Below are positions 20,206-30,507 of a stretch of DNA of 64,000 bases, in pieces. Location: assembly GCA_903919615.1 (NCBI GenBank), contig CAIXIX010000086.1:17980-81979 (forward strand). Reading direction: 5' to 3'. Every line of letters starts with the position of its first letter. Within the stretch, counting starts at the first letter, position 1. A program made the position numbers and the translations under genes. Source of the stretch: an uncultured Chthonomonas sp. (GTDB lineage Bacteria; Armatimonadota; Chthonomonadetes; Chthonomonadales; Chthonomonadaceae). The notes under the pieces were generated by a model, which saw only the letters and a program-made list of their open reading frames with translations, had not been told where the DNA came from and searched no databases.

Positions 20206-21619
20206 CGAGCGCAGGCACAATTGCATCGAGCACGTTTGCGACGCTAATTACCTCAACGCCCGCAATGCCGCCGTCTGGAAGCTTGCTCGCATTATGGCGC
20301 GATATTATCGCTCGGTTGAATCCCTGCCTCGCAGCTTCGCGGAGGCGCTTTTCGATTTGCGAGACTCCTCGCACCTCTCCGCCAAGGCCAACTTCTCCCA
20401 GGAGGATCGTCGAGGTGTGAACCGGCTGTTCTCGAAAATTTGAGATGATTGCCATTGCCGCGGCAAGGTCTGCTGCCGGTTCTAGCACCTTTATGCCGCC
20501 CGCGACATTAACATAGGCATCCTGCTCGGCAAGTTTGAACCCGAGCCTCTTTTCCAGTACGGCCAGGATCATGTTAACGCGGTTGGGATCTATTCCATTG
20601 ACGGTTCTGCGCGGGCTTGCCAGATTGGACCGCGATACAAGCGCCTGTACCTCAATAAGAAGCGCGCGGCTGCCCTCCATTACGGACGTGACGGCAGATC
20701 CTGCTCCGCCGGCAGCTCGCTCCGAAAGGAGAACGGCGGAGGGATTGTCTACACCCTCGAGCCCGGTCTCGCGCATTTCGAAAATGCCAAGCTCATCCGT
20801 CGAACCAAATCGGTTCTTCACTGCACGCAACAGGCGATAGGCATGGTATCGATCGCCCTCGAAACTTAGGACTGTATCTACCACATGCTCCAGCACCCGC
20901 GGACCTGCTAGCGAACCCTCCTTGGTAACATGCCCAATGAGTACCACGGGAACTCCGACTGTCTTGGCGTACCGCGCGATGAGATGCGCGCAGGCGCGAA
21001 CCTGGCTGACGGATCCCGGGGCGGAATCTAATGCAGAATCGTATATTGTCTGAATGCTATCCACGACTACGAGGGAGGGTTTTGTGGTTTCGATCTGGCC
21101 GAGAATCAGCGAGACCTCGGTTTCGATACTCAAAAGCAGCGCGGGGGATTCGGCTCCAAGGCGGCCGCTGCGCAGCCTGATCTGCTGCGTACTCTCTTCG
21201 CCAGAGATGTAGAGCACCTTCGAGCCGGTTGCCGCGGGCGCATTAAGGGAGTTGGCAAGCTTGGCTGCGACCTGCATCAGGAGGGTAGACTTGCCGATGC
21301 CCGGGTCGCCGCCAACCAGAATGAGGCCACCGGGAACGATGCCGCCACCGAGCACGCGGTCGAATTCACCTATACCTGTAATTAGCCGCTCAACCGATGC
21401 CATCTCGACTTCGGTGATCGGCACCGGTGCAGTGCTGCTGGAAATTCTGCGGCTCGCCTGACTGCGAGAGCTCGCGCCTGCTCCGGGAACGCTCTTTTCC
21501 CGAACCATAACCTCTTCAACCAGCGAGTCCCAGGCATCACACTCCGGGCACCGGCCCATCCATTTGAGAGAGTCGTGACCGCACGTCTGGCATATGTAGT
21601 GTGTCTGCAGCCTGGACAT
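20174..21619 (-). CDS. radA: DNA repair protein RadA/Sms
   Basis: C4 zinc motif CQTCGHDSLKWMGRCPEC; GGDPGIGKSTLL; KNRFGSTDELGIFEM. Confidence 0.97.
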   Translation of the reverse strand: MSRLQTHYICQTCGHDSLKWMGRCPECDAWDSLVEEVMVREKSVPGAGASSRSQASRRISSSTAPVPITEVEMASVERLITGIGEFDRVLGGGIVPGGLILVGGDPGIGKSTLLMQVAAKLANSLNAPAATGSKVLYISGEESTQQIRLRSGRLGAESPALLLSIETEVSLILGQIETTKPSLVVVDSIQTIYDSALDSAPGSVSQVRACAHLIARYAKTVGVPVVLIGHVTKEGSLAGPRVLEHVVDTVLSFEGDRYHAYRLLRAVKNRFGSTDELGIFEMRETGLEGVDNPSAVLLSERAAGGAGSAVTSVMEGSRALLIEVQALVSRSNLASPRRTVNGIDPNRVNMILAVLEKRLGFKLAEQDAYVNVAGGIKVLEPAADLAAAMAIISNFREQPVHTSTILLGEVGLGGEVRGVSQIEKRLREAARQGFNRAIISRHNASKLPDGGIAGVEVISVANVLDAIVPALVTSPSSSSLQ

Positions 21620-21625
21620 CCGTCG

Positions 21626-22996
21626 TTAGCCCTTCTCCTGCTCCTTGTTTTCCGCTTTCCGCGCCTGAATGCGGAGTGGTGTGCCCTCGAAGGGGTACGT
21701 GAGGCGAATCTGGTTTTCGATATAGCGCTTGTACGAGAAGTGCATCAGGTTTTCGTCGTTGCAAAACATCATGATGGTTGGCGGCTGCACACGCGGCATC
21801 GTCGCGTAGTAGACCTTAAACGGTCTGCCATGCTCAACCAGAGGTCGGCGCTCCGTCGCATCGCGTATCAAGCGGTTCAGTTCGCCTGTTGGGATGCGAA
21901 GCGCGTGGTTTTGCGCCGCGGTGATCGCCGTTTCGATCGCGTGGCGAACGCCGAAACGTTCTTTTGCTGAAACGAAAACGAGTGGCGCATACTCAAGAAA
22001 CGGGCAGTCCTTGCGGAACTGCTCGGTAAATTTCTCGATCTTTGCCCGATCCGGGCGGCGCTGAATGCCCTTATGATAGACAACACCGGGATCCACTAGG
22101 TCCCACTTGTTCACGACAATGATGCAGGCTCTGCCCGCCTCCTGCGCCATGCCAGCGACGCGTTTGTCGCCATCCATAACCCCGGTCGAGGCATCGATAA
22201 CAACCATACCGACGTTACTGCGCTCGAGCGCTGTCTGAGCCCGCATGACCATGTAGTATTCGACGGTGCCCTGTATCTTGCCGGCTCTGCGTATTCCGGC
22301 GGTATCCAGTAGGACGAGCTTCTGGCCGTCCCACTCAAAGTTGGTGTCGATCGTATCACGCGTTGTGCCTGGAATAGGGCTGACGATGACGCGCTCTTCA
22401 CCGAGGATCGAGTTCAGCATGGAGGACTTGCCAACGTTGGGCCGGCCAATCAACGCCAGTCTGATTGCATCCTCGTCGTCGTCCTTGAAGTCGAAATCCG
22501 CCGGGAAGTGCGCGACGACAATGTCGAGCAGATCGCCTACGCCATGGCCGTGTACTGCGGAGACCGTGTGGATGTCGCCAAGCCCAAGCGCGTAGAACTC
22601 TGCGGCATCCATTAGCAGGCGAGGGTTATCCGCTTTATTAACTACAACCAGGACCGGGCGTGGAGAGGCGCGCAGAACTTCGGCAATATCCTGATCCGTA
22701 GAGGTCATGCCATCGGCAGCATCTACCACAAACAGAATAACGTCGGACTCCTCCATGGCAATTTGGGCTTGAACTCGAACCTGGACTGCAAGGGGATCGG
22801 TTTCGTTCAGGATGATTCCGCCCGTATCGATAACGGTGAACTCCTGGCCGCGCCATTCAACTTTATGATACAGACGATCGCGTGTGATGCCGGGCGTGTC
22901 TTCGACAATGGCGACACGCTGCCCTATTAGGCGATTAAAAAGGGTGGATTTGCCAACGTTGGGTCTTCCAACTACGGCGACCACGGGACGGGACAT
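21626..22996 (-). CDS. der: Ribosome-associated GTPase Der (EngA)
   Basis: Two G domains: VVGRPNVGKSTLFNRL and LIGRPNVGKSSMLNSI; KH-like C-terminus. Confidence 0.97.
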   Translation of the reverse strand: MSRPVVAVVGRPNVGKSTLFNRLIGQRVAIVEDTPGITRDRLYHKVEWRGQEFTVIDTGGIILNETDPLAVQVRVQAQIAMEESDVILFVVDAADGMTSTDQDIAEVLRASPRPVLVVVNKADNPRLLMDAAEFYALGLGDIHTVSAVHGHGVGDLLDIVVAHFPADFDFKDDDEDAIRLALIGRPNVGKSSMLNSILGEERVIVSPIPGTTRDTIDTNFEWDGQKLVLLDTAGIRRAGKIQGTVEYYMVMRAQTALERSNVGMVVIDASTGVMDGDKRVAGMAQEAGRACIIVVNKWDLVDPGVVYHKGIQRRPDRAKIEKFTEQFRKDCPFLEYAPLVFVSAKERFGVRHAIETAITAAQNHALRIPTGELNRLIRDATERRPLVEHGRPFKVYYATMPRVQPPTIMMFCNDENLMHFSYKRYIENQIRLTYPFEGTPLRIQARKAENKEQEKG

Positions 22997-23514
22997 GCTC
23001 AGACTCCATTTCTGGCTCCCCGTACCGCACTGGTCTTTTATCTTGCGGCTATACCGGGGGAGGCGCGCTCAAGGTCTCATGCGCGCTAAGTGTATGGGTG
23101 ACAACTGGTCTTATTTGATTCACGATATGTTTGCGGTTTAGAGGCTACATCTGAGTATCGTGCGCGCGAGAATCGCTATTACATGTGGAACAGTAACTGA
23201 TTGTACCATCACTTAGCCGATGATGGAAGGGAATACCGCGGATCAGCCTGTTGCACGTAACATGCAAAGTTGCGTTCGTGACACAATTCGACGGGCAAAA
23301 AGGCAGGTCTGAGAGAAACCAGTGTCGAAACTCTACACTGCGTGTTTAACATCCGGTTGTGGCGCCAGTTGCTGCGACCGCTGCGTTAGCTAACTGTATG
23401 TCGATCTTGGCGACAAGCTCGTAAACGGTAGGGTCGCCGCTTGCTGCGACCGCGCATCCTGGTTTACCTTGGTCAGCCAGGCTAGAATCACTGGATTGGA
23501 GCAATCTTTCAGTT

Positions 23515-24753
23515 ATGAGCAGTGCAAACGGGCGTGTAGGTTTAGGTTTTATTGGAGTTGCTGGCAGGGGCTTTGGCGCTCACGTGAAAACATTCAGCAC
23601 CTTTGCGGATGTGGATCTCGTCGCCGTCTGCGACGTGTACCAACCGCATATTGATAGAGCCATCGAATTTAGTGGTGGGAAGGCCAGGGCCTATACCGAC
23701 TACCGCGAACTGCTCGCAGATCCGGCGGTAGACGCTATTGTCATCGCTACTCCACCGCACTGGCATGCGCTCATGACCCTTGATGCTCTCGAGGCAGGCA
23801 AGGATGTCTACTGCGAAAAGCCTATGTGCCGCTTCCCGGTTGAAGGGAAGCTGATGACCGATTACGCTCACAAGCTGGGGCGTATCACTCAGGTAGGTAC
23901 GCAGATCCATGCAACAGAGAACTACCATAAATGCGTGGACGTTGTTCGAAGCGGCGCACTTGGAAGAATAACTGCGGTTCGTAACTTTTGTGCGATGAAC
24001 GATAATTCTGAGGGTCTAGGAACTCCGCCGGATGAGGCAGCGCCATCTAATCTCGATTGGGATAAGTGGATTGGCCCCGCGCCCGAAGTTCCGTTTAACA
24101 CGGGTCGCTTCAGAGATGGAATGCATCGGTACTTTAAGGATTATGTGGATAGCTGGCTGCATGAGCTCGGCCCGCATATCGTCGATCTGCCCTTCTGGGC
24201 TCTTGAACTGGGCTGCCCGACAGCAGTCAGCGCTTCTGGCGGTCGGTACGCGACCTCCAGCATTGCAGATGTGCCGGACACCTTCGATGTACTCTGGGAG
24301 TTCCCGGACATGATTATGACCTGGTCCCTGATGCAGGCCTCCAGCTTCAACTTCGGCGTCGGCGGCCCGGGAGGCGGCAGACGTCTTGGCATCGTATTCG
24401 ATGGCACCGAAGGCACATTGCTTGCAAACTACGGGCTTTGCCAGGTTCTGGATAAAGAGGGCAATGTCGTGGAAGGACGGGAGTATCCCGTCGCCGCACC
24501 GCCATCCCCAGGACATGAGCGCGAGTTCATTGATGGTGTACTGAATCGCACAGAGTGCTCGTGCAGCTTCGCAAACCATCTGCCGATGCACACTGCGCTT
24601 AATCTTGCGCATATCTCACTAAAGCTCGAGCGAAAACTTCACTGGGATGCCGCGGCATGGCAGGTTCCTGGCGATGCCGAGGCCAACGCCCTCATCACGC
24701 CCGCGTACCGGGATGGCTATAGCCTGGATCCGTACATTGCGCGGCGCGGATAG
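23515..24753 (+). CDS. Gfo/Idh/MocA-family oxidoreductase
   Basis: GLGFIGVAGRGFGAH, AIVIATPPHWHALMTLDALEAGKDVYCEKPM. Confidence 0.92.
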   Translation: MSSANGRVGLGFIGVAGRGFGAHVKTFSTFADVDLVAVCDVYQPHIDRAIEFSGGKARAYTDYRELLADPAVDAIVIATPPHWHALMTLDALEAGKDVYCEKPMCRFPVEGKLMTDYAHKLGRITQVGTQIHATENYHKCVDVVRSGALGRITAVRNFCAMNDNSEGLGTPPDEAAPSNLDWDKWIGPAPEVPFNTGRFRDGMHRYFKDYVDSWLHELGPHIVDLPFWALELGCPTAVSASGGRYATSSIADVPDTFDVLWEFPDMIMTWSLMQASSFNFGVGGPGGGRRLGIVFDGTEGTLLANYGLCQVLDKEGNVVEGREYPVAAPPSPGHEREFIDGVLNRTECSCSFANHLPMHTALNLAHISLKLERKLHWDAAAWQVPGDAEANALITPAYRDGYSLDPYIARRG

Positions 24754-24985
24754 GTCTTTGAGGTCAGCGATGTCTGTGAAGTTGGTGAGGTTTTGCAGGC
24801 GACGGCGCCTCCATCCGGAGGCACCGCTTGGGGACGGGCGTCACTTGCCCCCAGATACGTTCTGCCCCGAATTACCGCAATAGCCCCTGGAGCCCGCCTG
24901 TCCCCAGGCGGCTAGCTCTCAGCACCGGCAACCCTCCGGTAATAACCGCAACCCGCCCCTGGGCGTGTCGCATTCGGCTCAACTT

Positions 24986-25100
24986 ATCAGGGTTTCAAAT
25001 GTTGTTCCGTGTGGGGACACGCGGTCTCCTTCGGCGTTTGCGTTCGCCGGAGGCGATCAGGGTTTCAAAGGTTGTTCCGCGGTGGGGGCAATGCGCTCCT
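24986..25100. repeat. Two-copy direct repeat, 70-bp period
   Basis: ATCAGGGTTTCAAATGTTGTTCCG at 24986 and ATCAGGGTTTCAAAGGTTGTTCCG at 25056. Confidence 0.85.
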
Positions 25101-25130
25101 TCCGGTTGCGTAGCCGCTGTCACTACACCA

Positions 25131-25186
25131 TTACCCACTTACCCACTTACCGACTTACCCACTTACCCACTTACCCACTTACCCAC
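25131..25186. repeat. 8-bp tandem repeat (TTACCCAC)x7, one unit TTACCGAC; flanked by ACACCATTACC on both sides
   Basis: Direct reading of 25125-25200. Confidence 0.97.
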
Positions 25187-26207
25187 TTACACCATTACCT
25201 ATTTTTACGAACTGATCCAGATTGTCCGGTGATAGTGGCAGGTCGATCCATGCCAGGCCGATGCTGTTTCTCATGTTGGAGATGCTGTCGCCACCGGGTG
25301 CATCGTAGATAATTCCCAGCTTGGTCCCGATACGGCCGACCGCTGCCATGCCGATGCTCCGCTTAGACCAGGTGCAACTTTCGCCATCTACAACAACCGC
25401 TTTGTTCGCCGGGTCCCAGTTGTTAATGTCCTGGGTCCAGTAAACCCAGATGGAATCCCGAAACTCTCCCTCCTCCGCGATGCCAACGTGGTTGGTGAAC
25501 ACAAACCAGGTTGCGCAGCTCTCTTCGTAATAGACAGCCGCGTTCTCGATCTGCTCCTCCAGTGGAACGATCGGCTCTGCATCCGGCTGCCATCTGCTAT
25601 CCAGATCGTGCGTTCGCGCCAGCGCCAGAGTTCGCTTCACCAGGCCGTTCGAGTTTGTGGCGGCGCTAAAGAACATAATGTATTCATCGTCAACCTTCAA
25701 TATATGCCCCGGGTTGCAGGCGCCTTCGTAGTAGGTTCCAGGTTCTGTTTTAAATGGGCGCAGGTCGTAGCGCTTGATCCATGGGCCGTATGGACTGTTA
25801 GATTCGGCTTTGAGGTTTTCGTAGGGCATTGCGGGGATGCGATTCGGCGCCGGCGATGTCTGTTCGCAAGCCACATAGAAGAAGTGCCACTTACCGTTCT
25901 CGAAGAAGGTCGCGCCATACCCGGCGTAAGCAGAATCTGGCATTCCCGGCTGACCGAGTTCCAGGATGGGACCGCGAACCTCCCAGTTCACAAGGTCCGA
26001 GCTAGTGGCGTGGCAGCATCGCCAACCCTCCGGTCCGGCGCCGTCGTAGAAGATATGAAACGTGCCGTCGGTCTCAAACACCCACATGTCGCGCGCACAA
26101 AGATAGTCGCACTGATCGGGCTGCGAACCATACGGAAGCACTACGCCATGATCCTGGATGCGCAAGCGGATGTTGGCGGTGGGTCTGCCGTCGAGATAAG
26201 ATTGCAT
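25179..26207 (-). CDS. Five-bladed beta-propeller glycosidase (GH43/GH-F-like)
   Basis: CARDMWVFETDGTFHIFYDG, GYGATFFENGKWHFFYVA, GACNPGHILKVDDEYIMFFSA; MQSYLDG start preferred. Confidence 0.75.
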   Translation of the reverse strand: MQSYLDGRPTANIRLRIQDHGVVLPYGSQPDQCDYLCARDMWVFETDGTFHIFYDGAGPEGWRCCHATSSDLVNWEVRGPILELGQPGMPDSAYAGYGATFFENGKWHFFYVACEQTSPAPNRIPAMPYENLKAESNSPYGPWIKRYDLRPFKTEPGTYYEGACNPGHILKVDDEYIMFFSAATNSNGLVKRTLALARTHDLDSRWQPDAEPIVPLEEQIENAAVYYEESCATWFVFTNHVGIAEEGEFRDSIWVYWTQDINNWDPANKAVVVDGESCTWSKRSIGMAAVGRIGTKLGIIYDAPGGDSISNMRNSIGLAWIDLPLSPDNLDQFVKIGNGVSG

Positions 26208-26308
26208 TGTGTTCTCCTTTGCCAATGCACTCAAAACCGAATAAAAAGGCGCCGATTGCTGTGTGAACAGCGATCGGTGCCTCGATTATCGTCGCACAGG
26301 GCTAGCGA

Positions 26309-28915
26309 TTACTTTGTTTCGATCGCCTCAAGCGCGGACTTGACAGCGTCTTTCACTGTTTGGTCTTTGGTTTTCAGTTGAAGCGCTTTCAGTGCGTCTG
26401 TTGCGGCGGCATCCTTGCGGTTGCCAAGTACGCGAACCGCGGTCACCTGCACTGCAGGAAGATCTTCCGATTGAATGATCTTCAGCAGGGCCGCGTGAAC
26501 CGGTGCGCTTCCGACGGGCTGGTTCTCCAGACCGCTAATCGCTTCGCTTCTAACGCGCCGTGCATAGGATGGCGCCGTGGCCGTGATAAGCTCACGCCCG
26601 ACTGCTTCCTCTTTCGAGTCCGAGAGCAGGCTCACGCTACGCATCGCCAGTCTATCGGCGAGCGATTTCGATGCGAGCTGATGGCGGAAGACATCGAGGT
26701 TCTCTTTCAATGCCGTTTTTGCAAGTGCGGTAAGGGCAGCTTCCACCACGTTGTAGGGTTCGGTATCGCTGATAGCAATATTGTGAATTAGCGCGGTGTC
26801 CTGAGCCGTTGGCGGCAGTTTTGCAAGCGCCTCAATGGCTGCAGGCCTGCGATTGATCTGCGTAGAGCGAACCTGCTCTCGAAGAAGAGGGCGAAGCGAT
26901 TCCCGCTTGAATTCACCAAGTCTCGAAATCAGCGTGACAGCATTCCCTGTGTGGTACTCCGTCTTGAGCGCATCAGAGTAGATCTGTACCAACTTATCTT
27001 CGCTAACGTCGCCGCCCGGCTTTAGCCGTGTCAGAGCGTATTTGCGGTCCTGAGCGTTCGAAGCGTACAGCAGAATTGCGGGGATCTGATCGTCAGTCCA
27101 GTTAACGTCCTTTAACTCCCGCAGAAGGTCGTGATCCGGGTCGATAAGAACGGCATCCGGCTTGGTATCGGCCGGCAGCTTGAACTCCTCGTCCGCCTTT
27201 GTAAGGTTAATAATCTGCTTTTCGAGATGGACCGATGTGTTCGATCGGAGAATGCCTACAGTAAGGGCAATTTTGTAGACCGCAGGTGTGCCATCCGAAG
27301 TGTCCTGAAGCTGCTTTATGTGCAGATTGATCGTCTTAGACACCTCGTCGTAGGTCCACGATGGCGTGAAGACGGGATGACCCGGCGCGAAGATCCACTG
27401 ATCGAAGAACTGGCGGACGTTCTTGCCGCTAGATTCGAAAATCGCCTTCTCCAGGTCGGCTGCGACTACCGGCTTGTAGGCGTTTTCGTGCAGGTAGTGC
27501 CCCAGAGCATGGTAGAAATCCTCGTCGCCCAGATAGCGGCGAAGCATATGCAGGATCACGCCGCCCTTGTCGTAGGTATGCGAAGAATCGAACATCGTAT
27601 CCGCGTTGGCATACATCTGTGTAGATAGTGCGTGAAGTGTTCTCGAGCGGAAGTAGCCCTGTCGATTGCTCTCGACGGTATCTTCATAGGCGCCTCTGCC
27701 GAACTTATGCTCGTCGTAGATCATCTGCATGAAGGTCGCGAAGCTCTCGTTCAGCCACGTATCGCCCCAATCCTGACAGGTTACAAGGTCTCCAAACCAC
27801 TGGTGACCGAGCTCATGCGAAGTGAGGCTAGCGATGCCAGCGATATTCGAGCGAGCATCGACTAGGCCGCCGAAGCTGCCAAGGGTTGTGGCGCTGACAT
27901 TCTCCATACCGCCCGGGAAGTCGTAAACGAACGACTGAGCGTATTTTGGCCACGGATATTTGACGCCGAGAGTATCGGAGAAGAACTGAAGCATATCTGG
28001 GGTGTGGCCGAAGGATGCCTTCAGCTTGTCGCCCATGCCCTTGGGGCATGCATAGAGCAACGGAACTCCGGCCCAGTCGTCCTTAACGATGTCCAGTTCG
28101 CCGCCAACGAGCGAGAGCAGATAGGTAGAGTGCGGCTGCGTCATCGTCCATCGGAAGGTCGCGGTGTGCTTTGCCTTGTCGACGGTTGTAGGACCCTGAG
28201 AACCGTTACCGATCACCTGGAAGTTATCGGGAACGGTTACGATCTCTTCTGAGGTGCATTTGTCGTCTGGAAAGTCGAAACAGGGCACCCAGTAACGGTT
28301 TGTTTCCGTTTCACCCTGGGTCCAAAACCCTGGCTTGCGAAACGGGTCGCTCGGGCTGGGATCGATAAACTTGAATCCACCCTGACCATTGGCGCCGCCA
28401 TGCGCCGTCGGATTGGGCATGAAGTACTTAACATTGACAACCACCGGCTGATGCTTCTGCAGCGGCCGGGGCGGCGTTATTGTTAGAAGGTTGTTTTCGT
28501 GTGTGAATTTCGCCGAGGCGCCGTCAATGGTAACCGCACTAATCTTCAGATTAGAGCCGGCGTCCATGACGACAGCCTTCAAGTTCTGACGGAAAGGGAT
28601 AATCGTGTGCGTCACATCGCCGTCGGCAGTGTGGTTCTTGTAGCTAACGTTGAAGATTAGTTTAAGGTGAGTGTCGTGATAATCTCTTGACCGCGCATAG
28701 TGCATCGTCGCTACCGGCGCGTGAAAAGCATCTCCTCTTGGGGCGTCATCCTGTGCCGCCGCGGCAATAGGCGCAGCTAGGGCGGATGAGATGCCAAGTG
28801 TCAGGAGACCGGAATACCGAAATACGGATGTCTGGTTCAAGAGGGGCTCCTTGGGATCGGGACTAAAGCAATCGAGGAATGCGACCGATTCATTCCAGCG
28901 TCTATTGTAGCTCAC
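26309..28915 (-). CDS. M1-family metalloaminopeptidase with C-terminal HEAT-like repeats
   Basis: GGMENVSATTLG, HELGHQWFGDLVTCQDWGDTWLNESFATF. Confidence 0.95.
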   Translation of the reverse strand: MSYNRRWNESVAFLDCFSPDPKEPLLNQTSVFRYSGLLTLGISSALAAPIAAAAQDDAPRGDAFHAPVATMHYARSRDYHDTHLKLIFNVSYKNHTADGDVTHTIIPFRQNLKAVVMDAGSNLKISAVTIDGASAKFTHENNLLTITPPRPLQKHQPVVVNVKYFMPNPTAHGGANGQGGFKFIDPSPSDPFRKPGFWTQGETETNRYWVPCFDFPDDKCTSEEIVTVPDNFQVIGNGSQGPTTVDKAKHTATFRWTMTQPHSTYLLSLVGGELDIVKDDWAGVPLLYACPKGMGDKLKASFGHTPDMLQFFSDTLGVKYPWPKYAQSFVYDFPGGMENVSATTLGSFGGLVDARSNIAGIASLTSHELGHQWFGDLVTCQDWGDTWLNESFATFMQMIYDEHKFGRGAYEDTVESNRQGYFRSRTLHALSTQMYANADTMFDSSHTYDKGGVILHMLRRYLGDEDFYHALGHYLHENAYKPVVAADLEKAIFESSGKNVRQFFDQWIFAPGHPVFTPSWTYDEVSKTINLHIKQLQDTSDGTPAVYKIALTVGILRSNTSVHLEKQIINLTKADEEFKLPADTKPDAVLIDPDHDLLRELKDVNWTDDQIPAILLYASNAQDRKYALTRLKPGGDVSEDKLVQIYSDALKTEYHTGNAVTLISRLGEFKRESLRPLLREQVRSTQINRRPAAIEALAKLPPTAQDTALIHNIAISDTEPYNVVEAALTALAKTALKENLDVFRHQLASKSLADRLAMRSVSLLSDSKEEAVGRELITATAPSYARRVRSEAISGLENQPVGSAPVHAALLKIIQSEDLPAVQVTAVRVLGNRKDAAATDALKALQLKTKDQTVKDAVKSALEAIETK

Positions 28916-28939
28916 AACTGCCGATTCGACGATAGTGTT

Positions 28940-30388
28940 CTACTGTCCCTGGCCAAGCGTGAAACCTGGCTCACCATCGAAGTAACAGAGGTTTTCACAC
29001 TTGATGAAGTCTAGCTCTGCATTGCTGATGTGTTGAAGGAGATTTATGATGTCAGAGTGCTGGACTGGCTGGTTATCGTCTGTCCGCATAAATCGGCATC
29101 GCCAGTGGTCGGTACAGAACGTCTCGGGAAGTCCGTTAGGCCATATCTTCACTCCCCGGTTTGTAACCATGGTTAGCGCTAGAGCCTGCGTGTTTGTCGC
29201 TTCCAACAGCCTGCCAAGCGTGTCTGGCGACCCATCTCGCCAGTGCAGGAAGACATCAACTCCTACCAGCTCTTTGTTTGCTGCCGGCTTTCGGATTGTG
29301 GTAATGGCTGACCGAAGTTTAGGTGCGTTAGTGTAGGTGACGGCACTAAACGTTTGCGGCAACTGGTTGAGGCGAGCGATGACGGCAGCCGCAAACTCCG
29401 TTGTACCCACGCTTTTGGTGCTTGCTTCCGGGCTATAGATGTCTGCAGTATGAATCCCATCCTCGATGGTGCGAAGCCAGGCGTTGTGAATTCTGGCCGC
29501 CACCTCTGGCTGCCCGATGTGAACCAGCATCATAACAGCAGCCAGTAACAGCCCAGAGGGGTTGGCAACATTCTGGCCCGCGATGGCAGGCGCCGACCCA
29601 TGGATTGCTTCAAACATCGCCCCATGTTCACCAATATTCGCGGAACCCGCCATACCGATAGAGCCGGCTATCTGCGCCGCTACATCTGAGAGGATGTCAC
29701 CATAAAGATTGGGCATAACGATCACGTCGAAAACTTCCGGCGTGTCCGCCAGTTTTGCTGCACCGATATCAACTATCCAGTGTTCGTTTTCAATGTCTGG
29801 GTACTCGAGCGCGATCTCATCGAACACCTTGTGAAACAGCCCGTCGGTAAGCTTCATGATGTTGTCTTTTGTGAAGCAGGTAACTCGCTTGCGACCATTC
29901 TGCCGCGCATACTCAAAGGCGTATCGAACGATCTTTTCGCAGCCCGGCCTTGAGATGAGCTTAAGGCACTGCATCACTTCATCTGTCTGCCGGTGCTCGA
30001 TGCCTGCATACAGATCCTCTTCGTTCTCTCGGATAATTACGACATCCATATTGGGGTGGAGGGTATGGACGAACGGCGGATAGGCAACACATGGCCGTAC
30101 ATTCGCATATAAGCCGAGGCTCTTTCGGATAGTAACGTTCAAGCTCTTAACGCCTCCACCTTGAGGTGTCGTGATTGGCGCCTTGAGAAACACCCCGGTG
30201 CGCCGGAGCGAATCCCAGGCGCTCGGCTCGATTCCTGATTTAATGCCTCGAGAATAAAGTTTCTGGCCAATCTCGATACACTCCACGTCGATTTTCGCCT
30301 GGGCTTCCATTAGGATATCTAGGACAGCCTGCATTATCTCCGGGCCGATTCCATCCCCGTATGCAACTGTTACCGCTGTTTTATTCAT
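28940..30388 (-). CDS. icd: NADP-type isocitrate dehydrogenase (long Thermus-like form)
   Basis: [71 protein letters not shown]. Confidence 0.9.
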   Translation of the reverse strand: MNKTAVTVAYGDGIGPEIMQAVLDILMEAQAKIDVECIEIGQKLYSRGIKSGIEPSAWDSLRRTGVFLKAPITTPQGGGVKSLNVTIRKSLGLYANVRPCVAYPPFVHTLHPNMDVVIIRENEEDLYAGIEHRQTDEVMQCLKLISRPGCEKIVRYAFEYARQNGRKRVTCFTKDNIMKLTDGLFHKVFDEIALEYPDIENEHWIVDIGAAKLADTPEVFDVIVMPNLYGDILSDVAAQIAGSIGMAGSANIGEHGAMFEAIHGSAPAIAGQNVANPSGLLLAAVMMLVHIGQPEVAARIHNAWLRTIEDGIHTADIYSPEASTKSVGTTEFAAAVIARLNQLPQTFSAVTYTNAPKLRSAITTIRKPAANKELVGVDVFLHWRDGSPDTLGRLLEATNTQALALTMVTNRGVKIWPNGLPETFCTDHWRCRFMRTDDNQPVQHSDIINLLQHISNAELDFIKCENLCYFDGEPGFTLGQGQ

Positions 30389-30425
30389 TTCGTGTCTCGT
30401 CCTTTCAGCTTAGGTTATACTTATA

Positions 30426-30472
30426 TATTCGCGAATAGGATACCACGAAATGTAATACGCGTATTATAATAC
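30426..30472. promoter_or_regulatory. Cluster of three palindromes in divergent icd/wHTH intergenic region
   Basis: TATTCGCGAATA (30426-30437), TAATACGCGTATTA (30453-30466), GTATTATAATAC (30461-30472). Confidence 0.6.
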
Positions 30473-30507
30473 ACGAAAAACCTATCGTATATTTTGAGGA
30501 GTCAACC

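Noticed and set aside
23369-23453. TTGCTGCGACCGC repeated twice 72 bp apart upstream of the Gfo/Idh gene
   Set aside because: Only two 13-bp copies; may be chance, insufficient support as an element
25131-25186. Possible CRISPR-like array
   Set aside because: 8-bp tandem units without spacers; a minisatellite, not CRISPR
25488-26381. 297-aa plus-strand ORF
   Set aside because: Antisense to the beta-propeller glycosidase with clear family motifs
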